From the NCBI GenBank assembly GCA_028554755.1, contig JAPTOF010000001.1:9219001-9283000 (forward strand): 64,000 nt of DNA, read 5' to 3'. The notes beneath the pieces were generated by a model. That model did no database searches. It saw only the letters and a program-made list of their open reading frames with translations, and was not told the origin of the DNA. Shown piece after piece: positions 26,801 to 39,600 of the stretch; positions within the stretch are counted from its first letter, which is position 1; every line of letters starts with the position of its first letter. The translations under genes and the position numbers were made by a program. Source of the DNA: Cordia subcordata. Taxonomy: Eukaryota > Streptophyta > Magnoliopsida > Boraginales > Cordiaceae.

Positions 26801-29800
26801 GTATCATGTCCACTTTCTGTTTTAAGACTATCAACATTATCATCTACTGATTTATGATTAGCATTTTCTGTCGATCCTTCAGTTGAGATCCTTTTCAATT
26901 TGAATGCAACAATTAAGCCCTTTGGATAGCTGCCATGATCATGTAAACCAAATTGTCTAAATAGCTGTAATTGGAGGCAAAATTCAAAATCACCAAAAGA
27001 TACAAGTAATAGACTTACTCGGGTTCAGCTTTGGAAATATTTTTACCATTAAACCCTACTCGAGGTCGAGTTTTTACAACTTCTTCTTCTTGCTTAGCTC
27101 TCTCTGCATCGTATTCTTTCCTGGTTGAAGGAAAAAGCGCTAGCATAATAAAGAAACTAAGAACGAAAGCACAGGCTTACATGCATGCCAACAAGCACAC
27201 AGCGTAAAATATGCACATTGTCTGGACCATATCCTCCATAAAGGAATTCCATCAATTATCAGACTCTGATATTTAAAAATGAGGCACATAATGCATGCTA
27301 AGAGTTCTTCATTATTGAACATACAGAAGAAGTAGGAAATGATCACAAGTCGAAAGATATTACTATGCAATTGAGGGGAAACGAGAAGAAAAAGAAAAAG
27401 ATAGATTCATTCTATATACAATAAGTTAGCAGATGTACAACCCCGAGTGAGTTAAACTCTGAAATTAAATTTTAATACATTTTAGTGTGTAATGGGCTTA
27501 ATCACTGATTGGAAATTCATGCTCCCATATTTTGAGACAATTCTTCCACCACATCCTAAACTCAGAAGCCCGCCCTCTCCCCTTCTTCCACCTACCTAAC
27601 TCTCTCTTTTAGGCACACAGGAAAACCTGTACACAAGTAGTGGCTTAAGCCAAATCATGAAGGCATGGTCCCCAAACTGCTGCTGGATACCCTACCAAAA
27701 AGATCCTCTATTGAACTTATTAAACAAGGCTAGCACAAACTTGGGCTATACAGAATAATTAAAATGGTGCTATACATCACAAACATCCAACCTAACAAAG
27801 CTTACGCTAATAGATAGTAATAAATAGTTAAATGCCGACCAGTGTCCACTGACACATAAGTATCTAAGGACAACATGACTAGTGATAAAAGTGAGCAATG
27901 TCCAATGACATATCAACTAACTAGAGACAAGATTCGCTATTCCTTCATGAAGATATCTTTTTGCTTCACGCACATGACTCACAATTTCTAGGCATTTGAC
28001 AAATTGTAATAGCACACAATTTCACAATTTCGCTTCAAACCATCTCTCTATTCTGCTACCCTTGAGTCATTAAAAGATGTAGAATAAAAAGATATAAGAA
28101 AAACCAATCTGGAAAGCCAAGTGCAAATATCACAAGCAAAAGAACTCCACAGCAATCTTTTCCCTATCTAGGGTAGAGGACTAGGAAACCAACAACAAAA
28201 AGCACCATAAGAAATATAGTTATGAAGAGAAACAGAGACAACTGAATAAGTAGTCTCCTTAAAATTCTCAATCATAAGAATCTTACTTTGGTTTTAGTTC
28301 CAAATCTAATCCAGCGAAAGTCAAGTTTTGCTTCAAAATCCTTTCAGCATCTTCCTCTGTAGAGAACTCAATCAAGGCAGTGCCACTAAATAAACGTTTG
28401 TCAGCCACATGACGTGGTATCCTCACACTATTAACCTGAACAACAAAAACATAAGTGGTCAACAAGCAGATACTTAACATTACTAGCAGCACATGTTGTG
28501 CATGATCAAGCAGAAACAAGTTTTATAAGAGGTATGCAGTTCAGTACTTTCACCTGGCAAATTGAAAATTCAAGTAGCCAAATGGCACCATTAGGTCTAG
28601 GTGCTATCTCTTAAACAGTTTAATAGTAAATACATAAAACATTTGCATCACTATGAGACACTGCACCGAATAAGAACTTAATTCAGTCATTCCCTTCCCA
28701 TCTACATACAGTACTATCTCTAGTTCGTAACAACCTTTTTGGCAGTCTGCAGTATGTTATAACTTGGACCATCATATATACATCTTGTGAGGTATTGAAT
28801 TTTCATAAACCACTAGAAACTCTTCCTAAATAAAAAAATTCTAACCTTGGCATGTTGGGCAAAAAAAGATTCCACATCTTCAAGCTTCACATCATACTCA
28901 AGTGGAGATGCAGCTATTGTTCTTCCATCTAATTGCTCTATGGCCTCATCTAGCTTTGCTAATGGTGTGATCCTACCAACCTTCTTTCCTGAATAAAACA
29001 ACAACATGAAACATATTACTCTCTGTCACCCCCCTGTAAAGATGTTTCTATCATCAATAAGAGGAATACCGACCATCTTCTGAAACCTTAAGGAAAGAAG
29101 AAGTCCTCAAAGTGTCAGCAACGGCCTTTACCGTATCTTCAGAAATATCTTCTTGCTTTGTATCTCCTAACCCCAGATGAGATCTCATCCGACCAAAAGA
29201 ACATATCAAAGCCAAACTAATCACTAAACTTCCAGTTAAGAACAACAATTCCATGACAACAAAATATAAACCCAGATTTTGCAAGCCCCTTGCTCTCCCC
29301 CCTCTAGACAGACTATTACTATCTGAATATAAAGTATAAAAAATAAGCAGATTCCCACAATTGAACAACTCGATTTGTTCAGTAAATATCCATTTCCTTT
29401 ACAACTAAAATAATGTAACAACACGTAGAATATTACTAATCAATTACATCGTCTCTTTTACATATATGCACCTTACACACGAACACACACCCATACATAT
29501 ATACAAACATTGCGATGTCTAATACACGAAAGTAAAGACATGGACTAAACAAACACAAATGGCAACTCAATTAAATACAAAAAATCCTTCCTTTCTCATA
29601 ATTATATAACTTCTGAAAAGGGAAGAATCTTAAAGAAATAACAAATTGAAGGCAATTAAAGAAATTATGATACGCCACACAAATGCAAATATATATACAC
29701 ATACATACATATACATATATATATGTATATGTATGTATATATGCATGTACGCACATATTTATACATTTATATACATACACATACAACACACACACTCACA

Positions 29801-30080
29801 CACACAAGAAGATAGAAGATGTAAAGAGGATACATCCATCATCACTTTCAGAGACGGCTTTTCTGAGAAATTTGTCGACTGGGAGATTACTATCACTGAA
29901 GTAAAACTCCACCTGCGCTTGCCAACATTTACAAATTATATTAATTTAAAAAAAAAAAGATAGATTTTTTCTCCATTTCTTTGGTATTGATGCAATGAGA
30001 TAAATAATGGGATGAATTGAAGCAGGAACCTGTCTGATGACTTTCTTTGATGTTTCTTCATCTAATGACGTCGTCGCCAT
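23815..30080 (-). CDS. LA1: La protein (LARP3 family), RNA-binding
   Basis: La proteins bind the 3' UUU-OH of new Pol III transcripts and some mRNAs, mainly in the nucleus. Ten exons join in frame (472 aa): 30080-30030, 29912-29834, 29223-29074, 28988-28846, 28435-28287, 27120-27019, 26929-26512, 24832-24685, 24248-24167, 23911-23815. The La motif spans about residues 10-95 (VEFYFSDSNLPVDKFL; DGLISLALICSFGRMR). RRM1 spans about 113-190 with RNP1-like LFSGTALIEF. An acidic Glu/Lys linker (about 240-325) precedes a second RRM (about 340-420). The C-terminus is basic and glycine-rich (RGGRHNRGGKHFRSRD), a likely nuclear and RNA-contacting tail. Layout and sequence match plant La1 proteins. The start is the only ATG before the La motif and all ten junctions keep frame, so the gene looks intact. 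Confidence 0.95.
24833..26511 (-). other. La intron 7 with microsatellites
   Basis: A 1.7-kb intron between the acidic-linker exon and the second RRM exon. It contains an AT/GT dinucleotide tract at about 25670-25735 and a GA plus poly-G tract at about 26173-26198. No gene or transposon is supported inside. Confidence 0.7.
27121..28286 (-). other. La intron 5, nothing recognised
   Basis: A 1.2-kb intron with ordinary AT-rich composition. No exon, RNA gene or element termini were recognised. Confidence 0.6.
29689..29810. repeat. AT/GT/AC microsatellite in La intron 2
   Basis: Alternating ATAC, ATGT and CACA dinucleotide runs lie just inside the intron following La exon 2 (donor at 29833). 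Apparent ORFs across it on both strands are low-complexity artefacts. Confidence 0.85.
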
Positions 30081-30300
30081 TGCTGTTAGAGTGGTACGAG
30101 AAAGAGTTTGTGTGTGTGTGTGTGTGTGGTGTGCGTGTTCGTGGAGTGTGCGGTTTAGGGTTTTGGCGGCTGAAAATGAGGTTCTTTTGTATTTCAGAAA
30201 TTTCACGTTGTTTTTGACGAAAAAAAAAAGTTGTAACGGGTCGAGTCCCGGGTCGGGTGTGGACAATCTTCTAACTATTTAACAGTTATCACAATCACGA
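30081..30300 (-). promoter_or_regulatory. La 5' leader and proximal promoter region
   Basis: The region upstream of the La ATG carries a GT/AC repeat at about 30107-30130 within the probable 5' leader. A further 150 bp upstream shows no firm TATA box. The transcription start is not determined. Confidence 0.4.
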
Positions 30301-30665
30301 GACGCTTATACAAGAACGTGAAAATTGGGATGCCTTTGGGTCGCTTTTTCTAAACGAATTTTTCTCTATTACCTTTGGAAAGGACTTTTTTTTGAAAATT
30401 TAAAATTTATTTTTTTAAATCTAATTTATATTCTTTTTCATAAATTCGTTCTTTCTTCAACATCCAATTAAATACTTATTGGGAAAAAAAAAGAATGTGT
30501 TTTTAGCAAAAAAAATATTTTTTTATAAAAAAAGGTCGATCTAAAGAGATCCTAAGCAAATCCAAATGGATTTTGGGTGAGGTGTTTTTTTAGTTGCTTA
30601 TAAATATATTTTATTTGCTTATAAACAAAATTTACCAAAAACACACACACATATATATCTATCTA

Positions 30666-31214
30666 TCTATATTATATTATATAAAAGAACCCTTTATAAT
30701 ATAATAATAACAAGTGTCGCACAAATAACGTTCTTAAAATCCTTACTATAATAGAAAGTTATTGCAATTTACTCATCTCGTTTTAATATTTCATTTACTT
30801 TTTATATTTTAGAATTTATTTATATTTTTTATGTGTGTTCTTATATGTAAAACTATCAGCCTTCCTATCCATTAATAACAATAACTTTTCTTATGAAATA
30901 TCTACAGTAATTAAATATAATACTTAATTTCAAAAATTAAAAAAAAAAAAGAAAAAGAAAGGTTTTTGTTTGGAAAAAGAAAAGACGATTTACATTTATT
31001 TAAGTTTAACTCATTTGTTGAGGTAAAACTATTTTTGAATTAAGATAATTAGTACTAAAAGAAACATAAATACTATTTTCTATATGAATTCATGTTTATT
31101 TAATTCTTAAAATATAATTTGATAGCAATATTTAGATTAATATAAAAAACTCTATTTTTTAGAAAAACCAATGATATATTTCGTAACCTATGCGTGACAC
31201 GGGTATTGTACTAG
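30666..31214 (+). mobile_element. Helitron-like non-autonomous element
   Basis: The 5' end reads TCTATATTATATTATATAAAAG, preceded by A. The 3' end reads GCGTGACACGGGTATTGTACTAG followed by T, with the CTAG terminus and a short GC-containing region 10-20 bp inside, as in plant Helitrons. This fits insertion between A and T without target duplication. The terminal hairpin is weak and the interior is non-coding, so the call rests on the two ends. Confidence 0.5.
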
Positions 31215-32929
31215 TGTGTGTGTGTATATATATATAACTTACAAGTAATAACCTAATAAAAATCAACTCTAAGGATGAACTGAAAATACACATTAAACAA
31301 GAATAAGCGAAAATCATGTTTTAAACATAAAAGTACAAAGCAAAACATTAGGTAGCAAATCCATGGAATATACAACACTAGAAATTCAACCACTCAAGCA
31401 TAATTGAGGAAAAGCAAATAAAATGACATAAGTAGAAGTTGGGAGACTTTCCCATTATAGCTGGCTTTTAAAACTTTCAAAACAATAAATATCCACTAAA
31501 TCCATTCCAAAATATATGGTAATCACCACTATGGGCTTGATGCAAAGTAGGAAAAGGTGGATATGTGAGTTTATGAGATGAGTTAATACGTGTTTCGCGT
31601 GGGAGAAGAGTGAAAAAAAAAAAAAAAGCTTTGTAAAATTGAGAAAGACGTAAAATTCTAGAATAGATTTGATTTTGTTAGAAGCTCAATAAGCACACTA
31701 GCTCCTGAAAATAACTATGTCCAAAGGCACAAACACAACTTTCCTTATTCATTTTCTTCTTGTTTTCTTCGCACCAAATGCATCTATGTCAGACATGTCA
31801 TTGCATGCATACAACACATTTTCATAGAGAACTTTTAGCGATAACCATTTGTTAGCTAAAGTTTGCAAGAGATAATAGATTATTTTGAATTGCAAAAAAA
31901 TGTATTTTTTTGTATTATACTAAAATGCAAAAGTAATTTGAGCATTTTAATGTTTCAACTTCTTTTCTATTATTCTTCTTCAATTTGGGTCAAAAATAAA
32001 TCTTGGGAGGACAATGAAAATTTATACAATTTTGTTAATTTTAATTTAACCAATTCACTTAAACTGACTCTCCTAATATTCTCTCTCTCAAGATGGGTGT
32101 TTTAAAGCTTTCTTAAAAGATTTTCATCTGGAGATGAATGTAACCTACAAATTTTTATTTAGTTTTTCAGTCTCTACCTTTTAAGGATTTTTTTTCTATT
32201 CCTTTTATCTCGTCTCTTACCTTCTCTAATCTTTTTCACCTTGGGTAGGATTTTTCGTGATGTTTGTTTTGTGTTTCTTTGAACTTAGAATCTATTGTCC
32301 TACTTTAAGCTCATTATTGGATTTTGCTTTGGTGCTCTTTTCTCATTTGCTTTCTTAGCCATTTTTGCTTTTGTGGCGTTGAATGAATGATTCCCCTCAT
32401 TTGATTGCTGCAAAAATTGTGGATCTATTTTCAAGTATCTTCTCCTCAAGCTATAGCTTTTTTTAAGTCATTTACTCGTGCCTTTTTTTCTTTTCACTTT
32501 TAGGGGGGCCAAAATTTGATTACATCAATTGATTCTTGAACCTACTCAAATTAAATGTGAGAGACAGACCACTCGACTACTAAGTCTTTGGTATCTACTT
32601 ATGTCTTTCACGTTTACCACCATCTCTTGTCATTCTATTAGAGGTCAACACGCAGACTTTGTCTCGACTTTGAATGGTGTTAGGCTCTAACTCTTCTATT
32701 TTGGTAGGTCTAATAGTTGTTGTCTCTCTTACATTGTCATTCTAAGAGATTGGTACCAACCATGTCTTTTGCTGTCTTGCCTTTTGCAGGAGTTTGGTTT
32801 CGTTGGCATTGAGATTGAGGCAATCTAGGCATTATTACTAGTTGGACCTTGGCACCTAAGTAGGTTATTGGGTGGCACAAAGTTATTACTGGCTTGGCCT
32901 TTGACCTTTGACCTTTTTGACAACATATA

Positions 32930-33149
32930 GGGCCTGTTTGGATTGACTTTTTTTCAGGAAAAAAAAATACTGAAAAAGTTACATTAAATTTGCAATAATT
33001 ATTTGATTTGGTTTCCAAAAAAGCTAAACTCTAAAAAAAGCTCAAATACTATTTTTTTTAGAAACCAGAATTTTCAGCTTCTCAAAAAAAGTTACTTTTC
33101 AAAAGATATTAAAAAAATATTTTTGAAAAAAATCAATCCAAATAAGCCC
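32930..33149. mobile_element. MITE with perfect 3-bp target duplication
   Basis: The 220-bp element starts GGGCCTGTTTGGATTGAC and ends with an inverse copy (inward GGGCTTATTTGGATTGAT). It is flanked by ATA at 32927-32929 and ATA at 33150-33152. Internal words such as TTAAATTTGCAATAA and CCAGAATTTTCAG are shared with the 22142-22350 element, so both belong to one family, probably PIF/Harbinger type. Confidence 0.85.
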
Positions 33150-33639
33150 ATACAGCATCAATCAATAAGAAGTTTGAATTATGTGACATCTACCTCGTGT
33201 GTGGTTCATGTTTTTGGCTTTGTAGGTCATATCTTGTTTTTGGTTATCATTTATAACAGGGCATTTGGTTCACAAAGCATAAAAGATTTCGGGGAAAGTA
33301 AATTCAGGAATGTGATATTCCTGTGTTTGGTTTGCAGAATAAAAAACGATTCCCAAGCATGTTACATTTTCAGGAATGCAATATTCCCATGATCTGCTCA
33401 ATTTCCATTCCCATGCAAGGGGTTGAGAATCCAACATTCATGAGTTGTGGGAACGTGTAAAGTAATTAAAAAGACCAAAAAAATCCCATATTTAAGACCC
33501 TCTAATTATGATAAATATTAACTATAACAAAATAATAATTAATAAGTAATAATAGGCGCTTTATCTTAAAACATGATAAGCACCCTTCAGTCTGGGGTGA
33601 AGACGAGGATAGTAAAATTGTTGATAAAAATAATAATAA

Positions 33640-34117
33640 TAATAATTAATTAAAAATAATAAAAATAAAATATTAAAAAATTAATGAAAATGAAAAATAA
33701 TTAATTAAGATAAAAATAAAAATATAAAATTATCAAATAATTAAAATAAAAAATTAGTAATTAATTTAAAAATAATAATTAAAAAACAAATTTAAATAAT
33801 TAAAAATAGAAAATAAAACAATTATAATAAATGATAAGTAATTGATTAATTAAAAATAATTTATCAATTCAAAATTAATAAAATAATATTGAAAAATAAT
33901 AATTAATAATTAAAATCAATCAATTTATTATTTAATTATTTGAAAAAAGTAACTAAATTAGAAAATTAATATTTAATTAATTAAATAATGATTAATTAAG
34001 TAAATAATTAAGTAAAAGTTAAACATTAATTAATTAAGTAAAATCATTGATTAAAAATGAATAATAATAAACTAATTAATTAATTAATTTATAGTTAATT
34101 AAAATTAAAACCAAAGA

Positions 34118-34149
<32 letters not shown>
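33640..34149. repeat. AT-rich direct repeat, copy 1
   Basis: A long A/T-only stretch built of ATTAATTA, AATAATTA and TAATAA words. From about 33710 to 34120 it aligns in the same orientation with 35560-35930, sharing for example CAATTATAATAAATGATA and TTAAAATTAAAACCAAA. It ends in a TAA array (about 34117-34149). Confidence 0.8.
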
Positions 34150-34153
<4 letters not shown>

Positions 34154-35485
34154 ATGTACTGAGGCCCAGGTGATAAGCCGCAAATAACTTTCAGCCGCGG
34201 ACATAGATCAGTCCTTAAGCTTAAGCTCTATTTCCAGTTAACAACTAGATCGAAGGAACTTACAGCCATCATACAAATATTTCTCTGCGGAATCTCTCAG
34301 CCCTTCAAATGCCTTTTAATCACAACAACGGCAACTGGGCAACCATTCCATTGAGATGTACATGTATAAGGCCTGCTAAGATCTTGTTGTTATCAAGAAA
34401 TATATCCTACTCTCAAGAAATAATCATGACAGCGGAGTATTTGAGAGTTATCGTCAAGGTCTGAGTAGTATAGCTTAAAGCAAGCTATTATGGTATGTTG
34501 ATATTACCATAATCCATCCTGATCTCTACCCCATATTAGGGCAGATCATGAACAAAATATTTTCAAAAAATATCAAAATTTTATTGATAATATGAATTTA
34601 CAATTTCTTTCTAATGCCTAATTTCTAATCTCTAATTTCTAATGTCTTTTTACAATGCCTCCGAGTCTTTCTTTTATAGACAATTGACGTGCTCGGACTT
34701 CAAAAACAATCAAAAACAATTTTCTACGGATTCCAAACATTTCAGATCCGCAGACACATCCTATCTACAAACAGTAAAAAGTAAATTACTGTTTATGAAC
34801 AGTAAATTCCACTACCTATGAATAGTAGAACTGTTTGCATTATTTGCAACTATTTGCCTTTGTCAATATTAGGCTTTTCTGATATCTTCTTTGTCTTTGT
34901 CCTGATACGACAACTCTTAATCAGATTCCTTCTTTAGCTTCTTATACAGCTCAGCATTATTGATACAGCTTCTTGTTGATACATAGCTGTAATATCATTA
35001 TCAGCATTATCAGCTTTACTTTTTTGAATTCATCATGATTTATCATCATGATCCAGCATCATTATTAACCATTATGACCGCTTTCACCACTGTCATCATA
35101 ACAGTTACTATTCTTTTCTCCAAACTTTTATCTCGTTCAGAATTATTATGTCAGCAACTTGTCAATAACAATAATTGCTTTTGTTCATCATCTTCCTCAA
35201 CAATCACTCATCTTCATGATCGTCATTGGATAAAATTCTTCTTTTTCTTCAATCATCATTATAAATGATCTTCAACTGATTTTCTTCTTCTTCTTGTAGT
35301 AGTACCATATTCTACCACCTTCAAAACCGCATTTCTTCATTGTTCTATATCTGAACAATTCTTGTATTCTTCCTTATCATTCAATAAGGCTGATCTTTAT
35401 TTCATCATCAGTTCATATGACTGATCTTCATCTTTTTTCATTATTGTTTTTATTACAACAATATTCATCATACAATAATATCATC

Positions 35486-35486
<1 letters not shown>
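34150..35486 (-). other. Block resembling a pararetroviral or LTR promoter and leader
   Basis: On the minus strand a TATA motif (GTCTATAAAAGAAAG, about 34670-34685) is followed about 90 bp downstream by an AATAAAATTTTG poly(A)-like signal (about 34577-34588) and then a long non-coding leader-like stretch down to 34150. Upstream of the TATA is a TGACGT-like CACGTCA (about 34688). A promoter followed closely by a polyadenylation signal is the layout of the terminal redundancy of Caulimoviridae and of LTRs. No coding domain, primer-binding site or LTR termini were found, so assignment to an endogenous pararetrovirus remnant is only a hypothesis. Confidence 0.3.

Positions 35487-35551
<65 letters not shown>
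35487..35551. repeat. ATT trinucleotide array
   Basis: About 20 ATT units, opposite in sense to the TAA array that ends at 34149. The two arrays bracket the 1.3-kb block. Confidence 0.95.
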
Positions 35552-36038
<487 letters not shown>

Positions 36039-36472
36039 TAAGGGACATTTTTGTAAAATAGCTAAAAATTTCCAACAATATTAGTTTTTTTTAACAAATA
36101 TGACAAGTTAATATTTCTAGGAATATTTTTGATATATCATATAGTTTTTAGATCATTATCGGGAATCACATTCCTAGAAATTTGATTCTTAGGAATGTGA
36201 TTCCTGAATTTTAATTTTTCATCCTACGAACCAAACCCCCCTAAGTGTTGGCTTAAGGTTTTATATCACGAGTGTAGTTGACATTTTTGAAGTTTTACTT
36301 TCTCATTTGTTGGTTGGGCTTGGTTGTTTTCATTTATAAGTTGGGTCCAATCAAATGCATATATTTTCGAATCAGTTTTACGATCAATTCTTCAATTTTA
36401 TATGCTAGGCTTGTTCTTTGTTTCCCTCTATTTCTTCCGTATTATGTTGATTTTAACCCACTTATTTGTTCT

Positions 36473-36672
36473 TGAAAAGGCTTTGCATTTCTTATGTTTG
36501 CTTTGTACAAGAGTTGCTCCCTAAATAGGAGTGTAAGGAATAATACATAATCTTTAACTGTGCTTATAATCTGTGAGTGATTGATTTTATCAATCAAATA
36601 TATTTTATACAAGGCAAGACAATATTCACATAATAATCAATATTGTATAAATCAAATTAGTATCTTTTATCA
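36473..36672 (-). repeat. 3' LTR of the complete copia element
   Basis: Exactly 200 bp; plus-strand ends TGAAAAGG and TTATCA. It aligns without gaps to the LTR at 41067-41266; I count about 12 mismatches, all transitions. Confidence 0.95.
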
Positions 36673-36699
36673 CACCCTCTCAAGCGAAGCCAGACTGTG

Positions 36700-39600
36700 T
36701 ATGGCGAGCTTGGATCGCAGCCAGGTGAATCTAGTTCCGGTGAGTGCCTTGGTCATTATATCAGCAATTTGGTCAACCGAGGAGATGAAATGGACTTTGA
36801 GTTCACTAGCTGCAGCTTTATCTCGTACGAAATGAACATCTAGCTCGATATGTTTTGTGTGAGCATGGAAGATTGGATTTGCAGTTAGGTACGTGGCTCC
36901 TATATTGTCACACCATAGCACAGGTGGAAGTGTCAACTTCATTTTGAGTTCCTCTAGGAGTGATTGAAGCCAACATAGTTCAGCTGTTGCAAAGGCTATG
37001 GCCCTATATTCTGCTTCAGTGCTAGAGCGATATATATTGGGTTGTTTCTTAGTAGACCAGGATATTAAGTTTGGACCAAGGAAGATGCAGTAACCATGGG
37101 TGCTGCGTCAATCATCTGGGCAACCTGCCCAATCAGAGTCTGAGTAGGCATGAAGTGTATAGTCATCTGATGGCCGAATAAGTAGCCCAAAGGAATCCGT
37201 ACCTTTAAGATAACGTATGATGCATTTGACAGCAGCCCAATGTTCTTCGATGGGATTGTACATGAATTGGCATACTTTGTTGACGCCAGAGCTAATGTCA
37301 GGGCGAGTAATAGTGAGGTATTGTAGTGCCCCAACAATGCTTCGATAGAGAGTGGGGTCAAAGAAAGGTTGTCCTTACCTTTTTGATAATTGCTGGGAAG
37401 ATGCAAGAGGAGTGGAAACAGGCTTGGCACCCTCTAACTTGGCATGAGCAATTATGTCATGAATGTATTTTTGTTGGTGAAGAATAAGTCCTTGTCTACA
37501 TTTGGTAACCTGTATGCCAAGAAAAAAGGAGAGAGTACCCATATCTTTCAAAGTAAATTGCCGATTAAGAATAGAAATTAAAGAAAGAATAGCTTCATGT
37601 GATGCGCCAGTGATAATGATATCATCAACATAAATTAAGATAAACAAAAGGCCAAGAATGTCAAACCGATAAAAGAGTGAAGTATCAGATTTAGCAGCAG
37701 TAAATTGGTGGGACTAGAGAAAGGAGCTAAGGTGAGAAAACCATTGCCTTGGGCCCTGCTTAAGGCCATACAAAGCTTTACGAAGTTTACAGACATGGTT
37801 TAGATAGGTAGAGTTGATATAGCCTGGTGGTTGGGTCATATAAACATCCTCATGTAACATTACATGCAAAAAAGCGTTGTTGACATCAATTTGTCGAATT
37901 TCCCAATTTAAGGATACCGCCAAAGTCAATATAAGTCAGACAGTAGTTGGTTTTATGACAGGGCTAAACGTTTCTAAAAAATCAACTCCTTCTTCCTAGT
38001 TATAGCCCTTGGCAACTAAGCGGGCTTTGTAACGATCAACAGTACCATCAGATTGTCGTTTGGTACAAAACACCCATTTACATCCAATAATGTTGGCTGT
38101 GGAGGGTTTTGGAACTAGCTGCCAAGTTCCATTGTTGATGAGAGCGGTGTATTCGGCATCCATAGCAGATCGCCATTTTGAGCATTTAGATGTTTGACTA
38201 TATGAAGTGGGTTCATGTTCTAGGAAGTGGACAGCAGAAGCAGAGGTATCAGCATGATAACGGATGAAGTTAGGGAATGTCTTTGGTCTTCGTGTATTAT
38301 CATGATGGCGAGTGACCATGGGGTGTAACGAAGGGTGTGCAGGAGGAGATGGCAAGAAGGAAGAAGGTGAGGAAGCAGTCGTGATTTCAAGTGAAGAAGG
38401 AGGAGAAAATGGGCCGATGGCTTCTGATGGTATAGTGCATGAAGTCAAGAGCGGATCAGATGATGAACAGGGTGTTGTCACAGCATTATTTGGAGTGGAT
38501 GAGGGTACATTTTGTGCCGGGGAAGAAAGACGTGAGTTGAAAGGTGTAGAGTGTGTGACGGTGGTGTTTGGGAAAACAGCAAGGGAGTTAAATGAGAGAG
38601 AAAGGAGTCACGATAGGCGGGAGATATAAGGGAGGAAGACGAGCTAGTTGGCTTAGCGAATGGAAACGTGGTTTCATCAAATACAACATGACGTGAAATG
38701 TAAACTTTTTGACTATTTAAATCAAGGCAGTGATAGCCTGCATGATTTGCGCGATACCTAATAAAAATACATGGAGTGGTTTTTGGACTTAGTTTATTTG
38801 CGCGTGTGGTTCCTAAGTAAGGGAAACAAAGGCATCCAAAAGTTTTAAAATTGTGGTAAGAAGGAACGCGCTAATGAACTAGTTCAAAAGGAGTTTTGTT
38901 TTGAAGTATTGGAGTGGGTAATCGATTAATAAGATAAACAGCAGTAGAGAAGGCTTCTAGCCAGAAGGATTTTGGAGCGGAAGAATGGAGTAATAAGGTG
39001 AGACCTACTTCAGTGACATGTCTTATTTTTCGTTTTGCTAAACCATTTTGTTGCGGTGTATAAGGACATGATATGCGATAAGTGATGCCGAAGTGATCAA
39101 TTAGAGTTCAAAAACGTCCTTCAGTTAATTCTTTAGCACCATCACAGTGGAAATGCTTTATTTTGGCAGAGAACAGGTTTTCAACAAGAGATTTGAAATT
39201 TAAAAAACAATTTACATAGTCATTTTTGTGTTTTAAAGGGTAAATCCAAGTAAACCGAGTATATTCATCAACAAAAATAATGAAAAATTTATAGCCAAAA
39301 TTTGAAAACACAGGAGCAGGGGCCCATATATCGCAATGAATAATTTCCAAATGAGTAGTACATTTATTTAGAGAAAGCGAAAAAGGTTGTCTGTGAGATT
39401 TGCCCATTATACAGGATGCGTAAATTTGTTTATTTTGACTAAGTTGAGAAACAAACATATTTAAACTACGTGCAAGTAAAGATAGTATGGCTGGCGAGGG
39501 ATGTCCTAGACGTTCATGCCACATAGCAGCAGAAGTTTTGGAAGCATGCAAAACATAATGAGAGGATGCCAGAACGGGTGAGGGCAGAGGAAACATGTAA

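Larger units (their letters stand above)
30301..33258. other. Intergenic, repeat-rich
   Basis: Between the La promoter and the composite element at 33.3 kb. It contains a possible MITE remnant at about 30330-30580, a Helitron-like element (30666-31214), pyrimidine-rich non-coding sequence (31.7-32.9 kb) and a MITE (32930-33149). No host gene is supported; ORFs are short and low-complexity. Confidence 0.6.

Noticed and set aside
26605..26857. Plus-strand ORFs at 26.6-26.86 kb
   Set aside because: They are antisense shadows of the acidic Glu/Lys linker exon of the La gene.
29646..29963. ORFs of about 70-105 codons across 29.6-29.9 kb
   Set aside because: Their translations are mostly Tyr/Ile/His/Thr repeats from an AT/GT microsatellite in an intron, partly overlapping La exon 2 in other frames.
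33003..33392. 129-codon plus-strand ORF
   Set aside because: It spans a MITE end and the start of the composite TIR element, so it is a chance frame across repeats.
35035..35268. 77-codon ORF inside the 1.3-kb block
   Set aside because: Rich in Thr/Ile/Ser/His from CAT/ATC-type repeats, with no recognisable domain; not evidence for a viral protein.
38312..38629. 105-codon plus-strand ORF
   Set aside because: Antisense of the low-complexity linker between integrase and RT of the copia element; no independent support.
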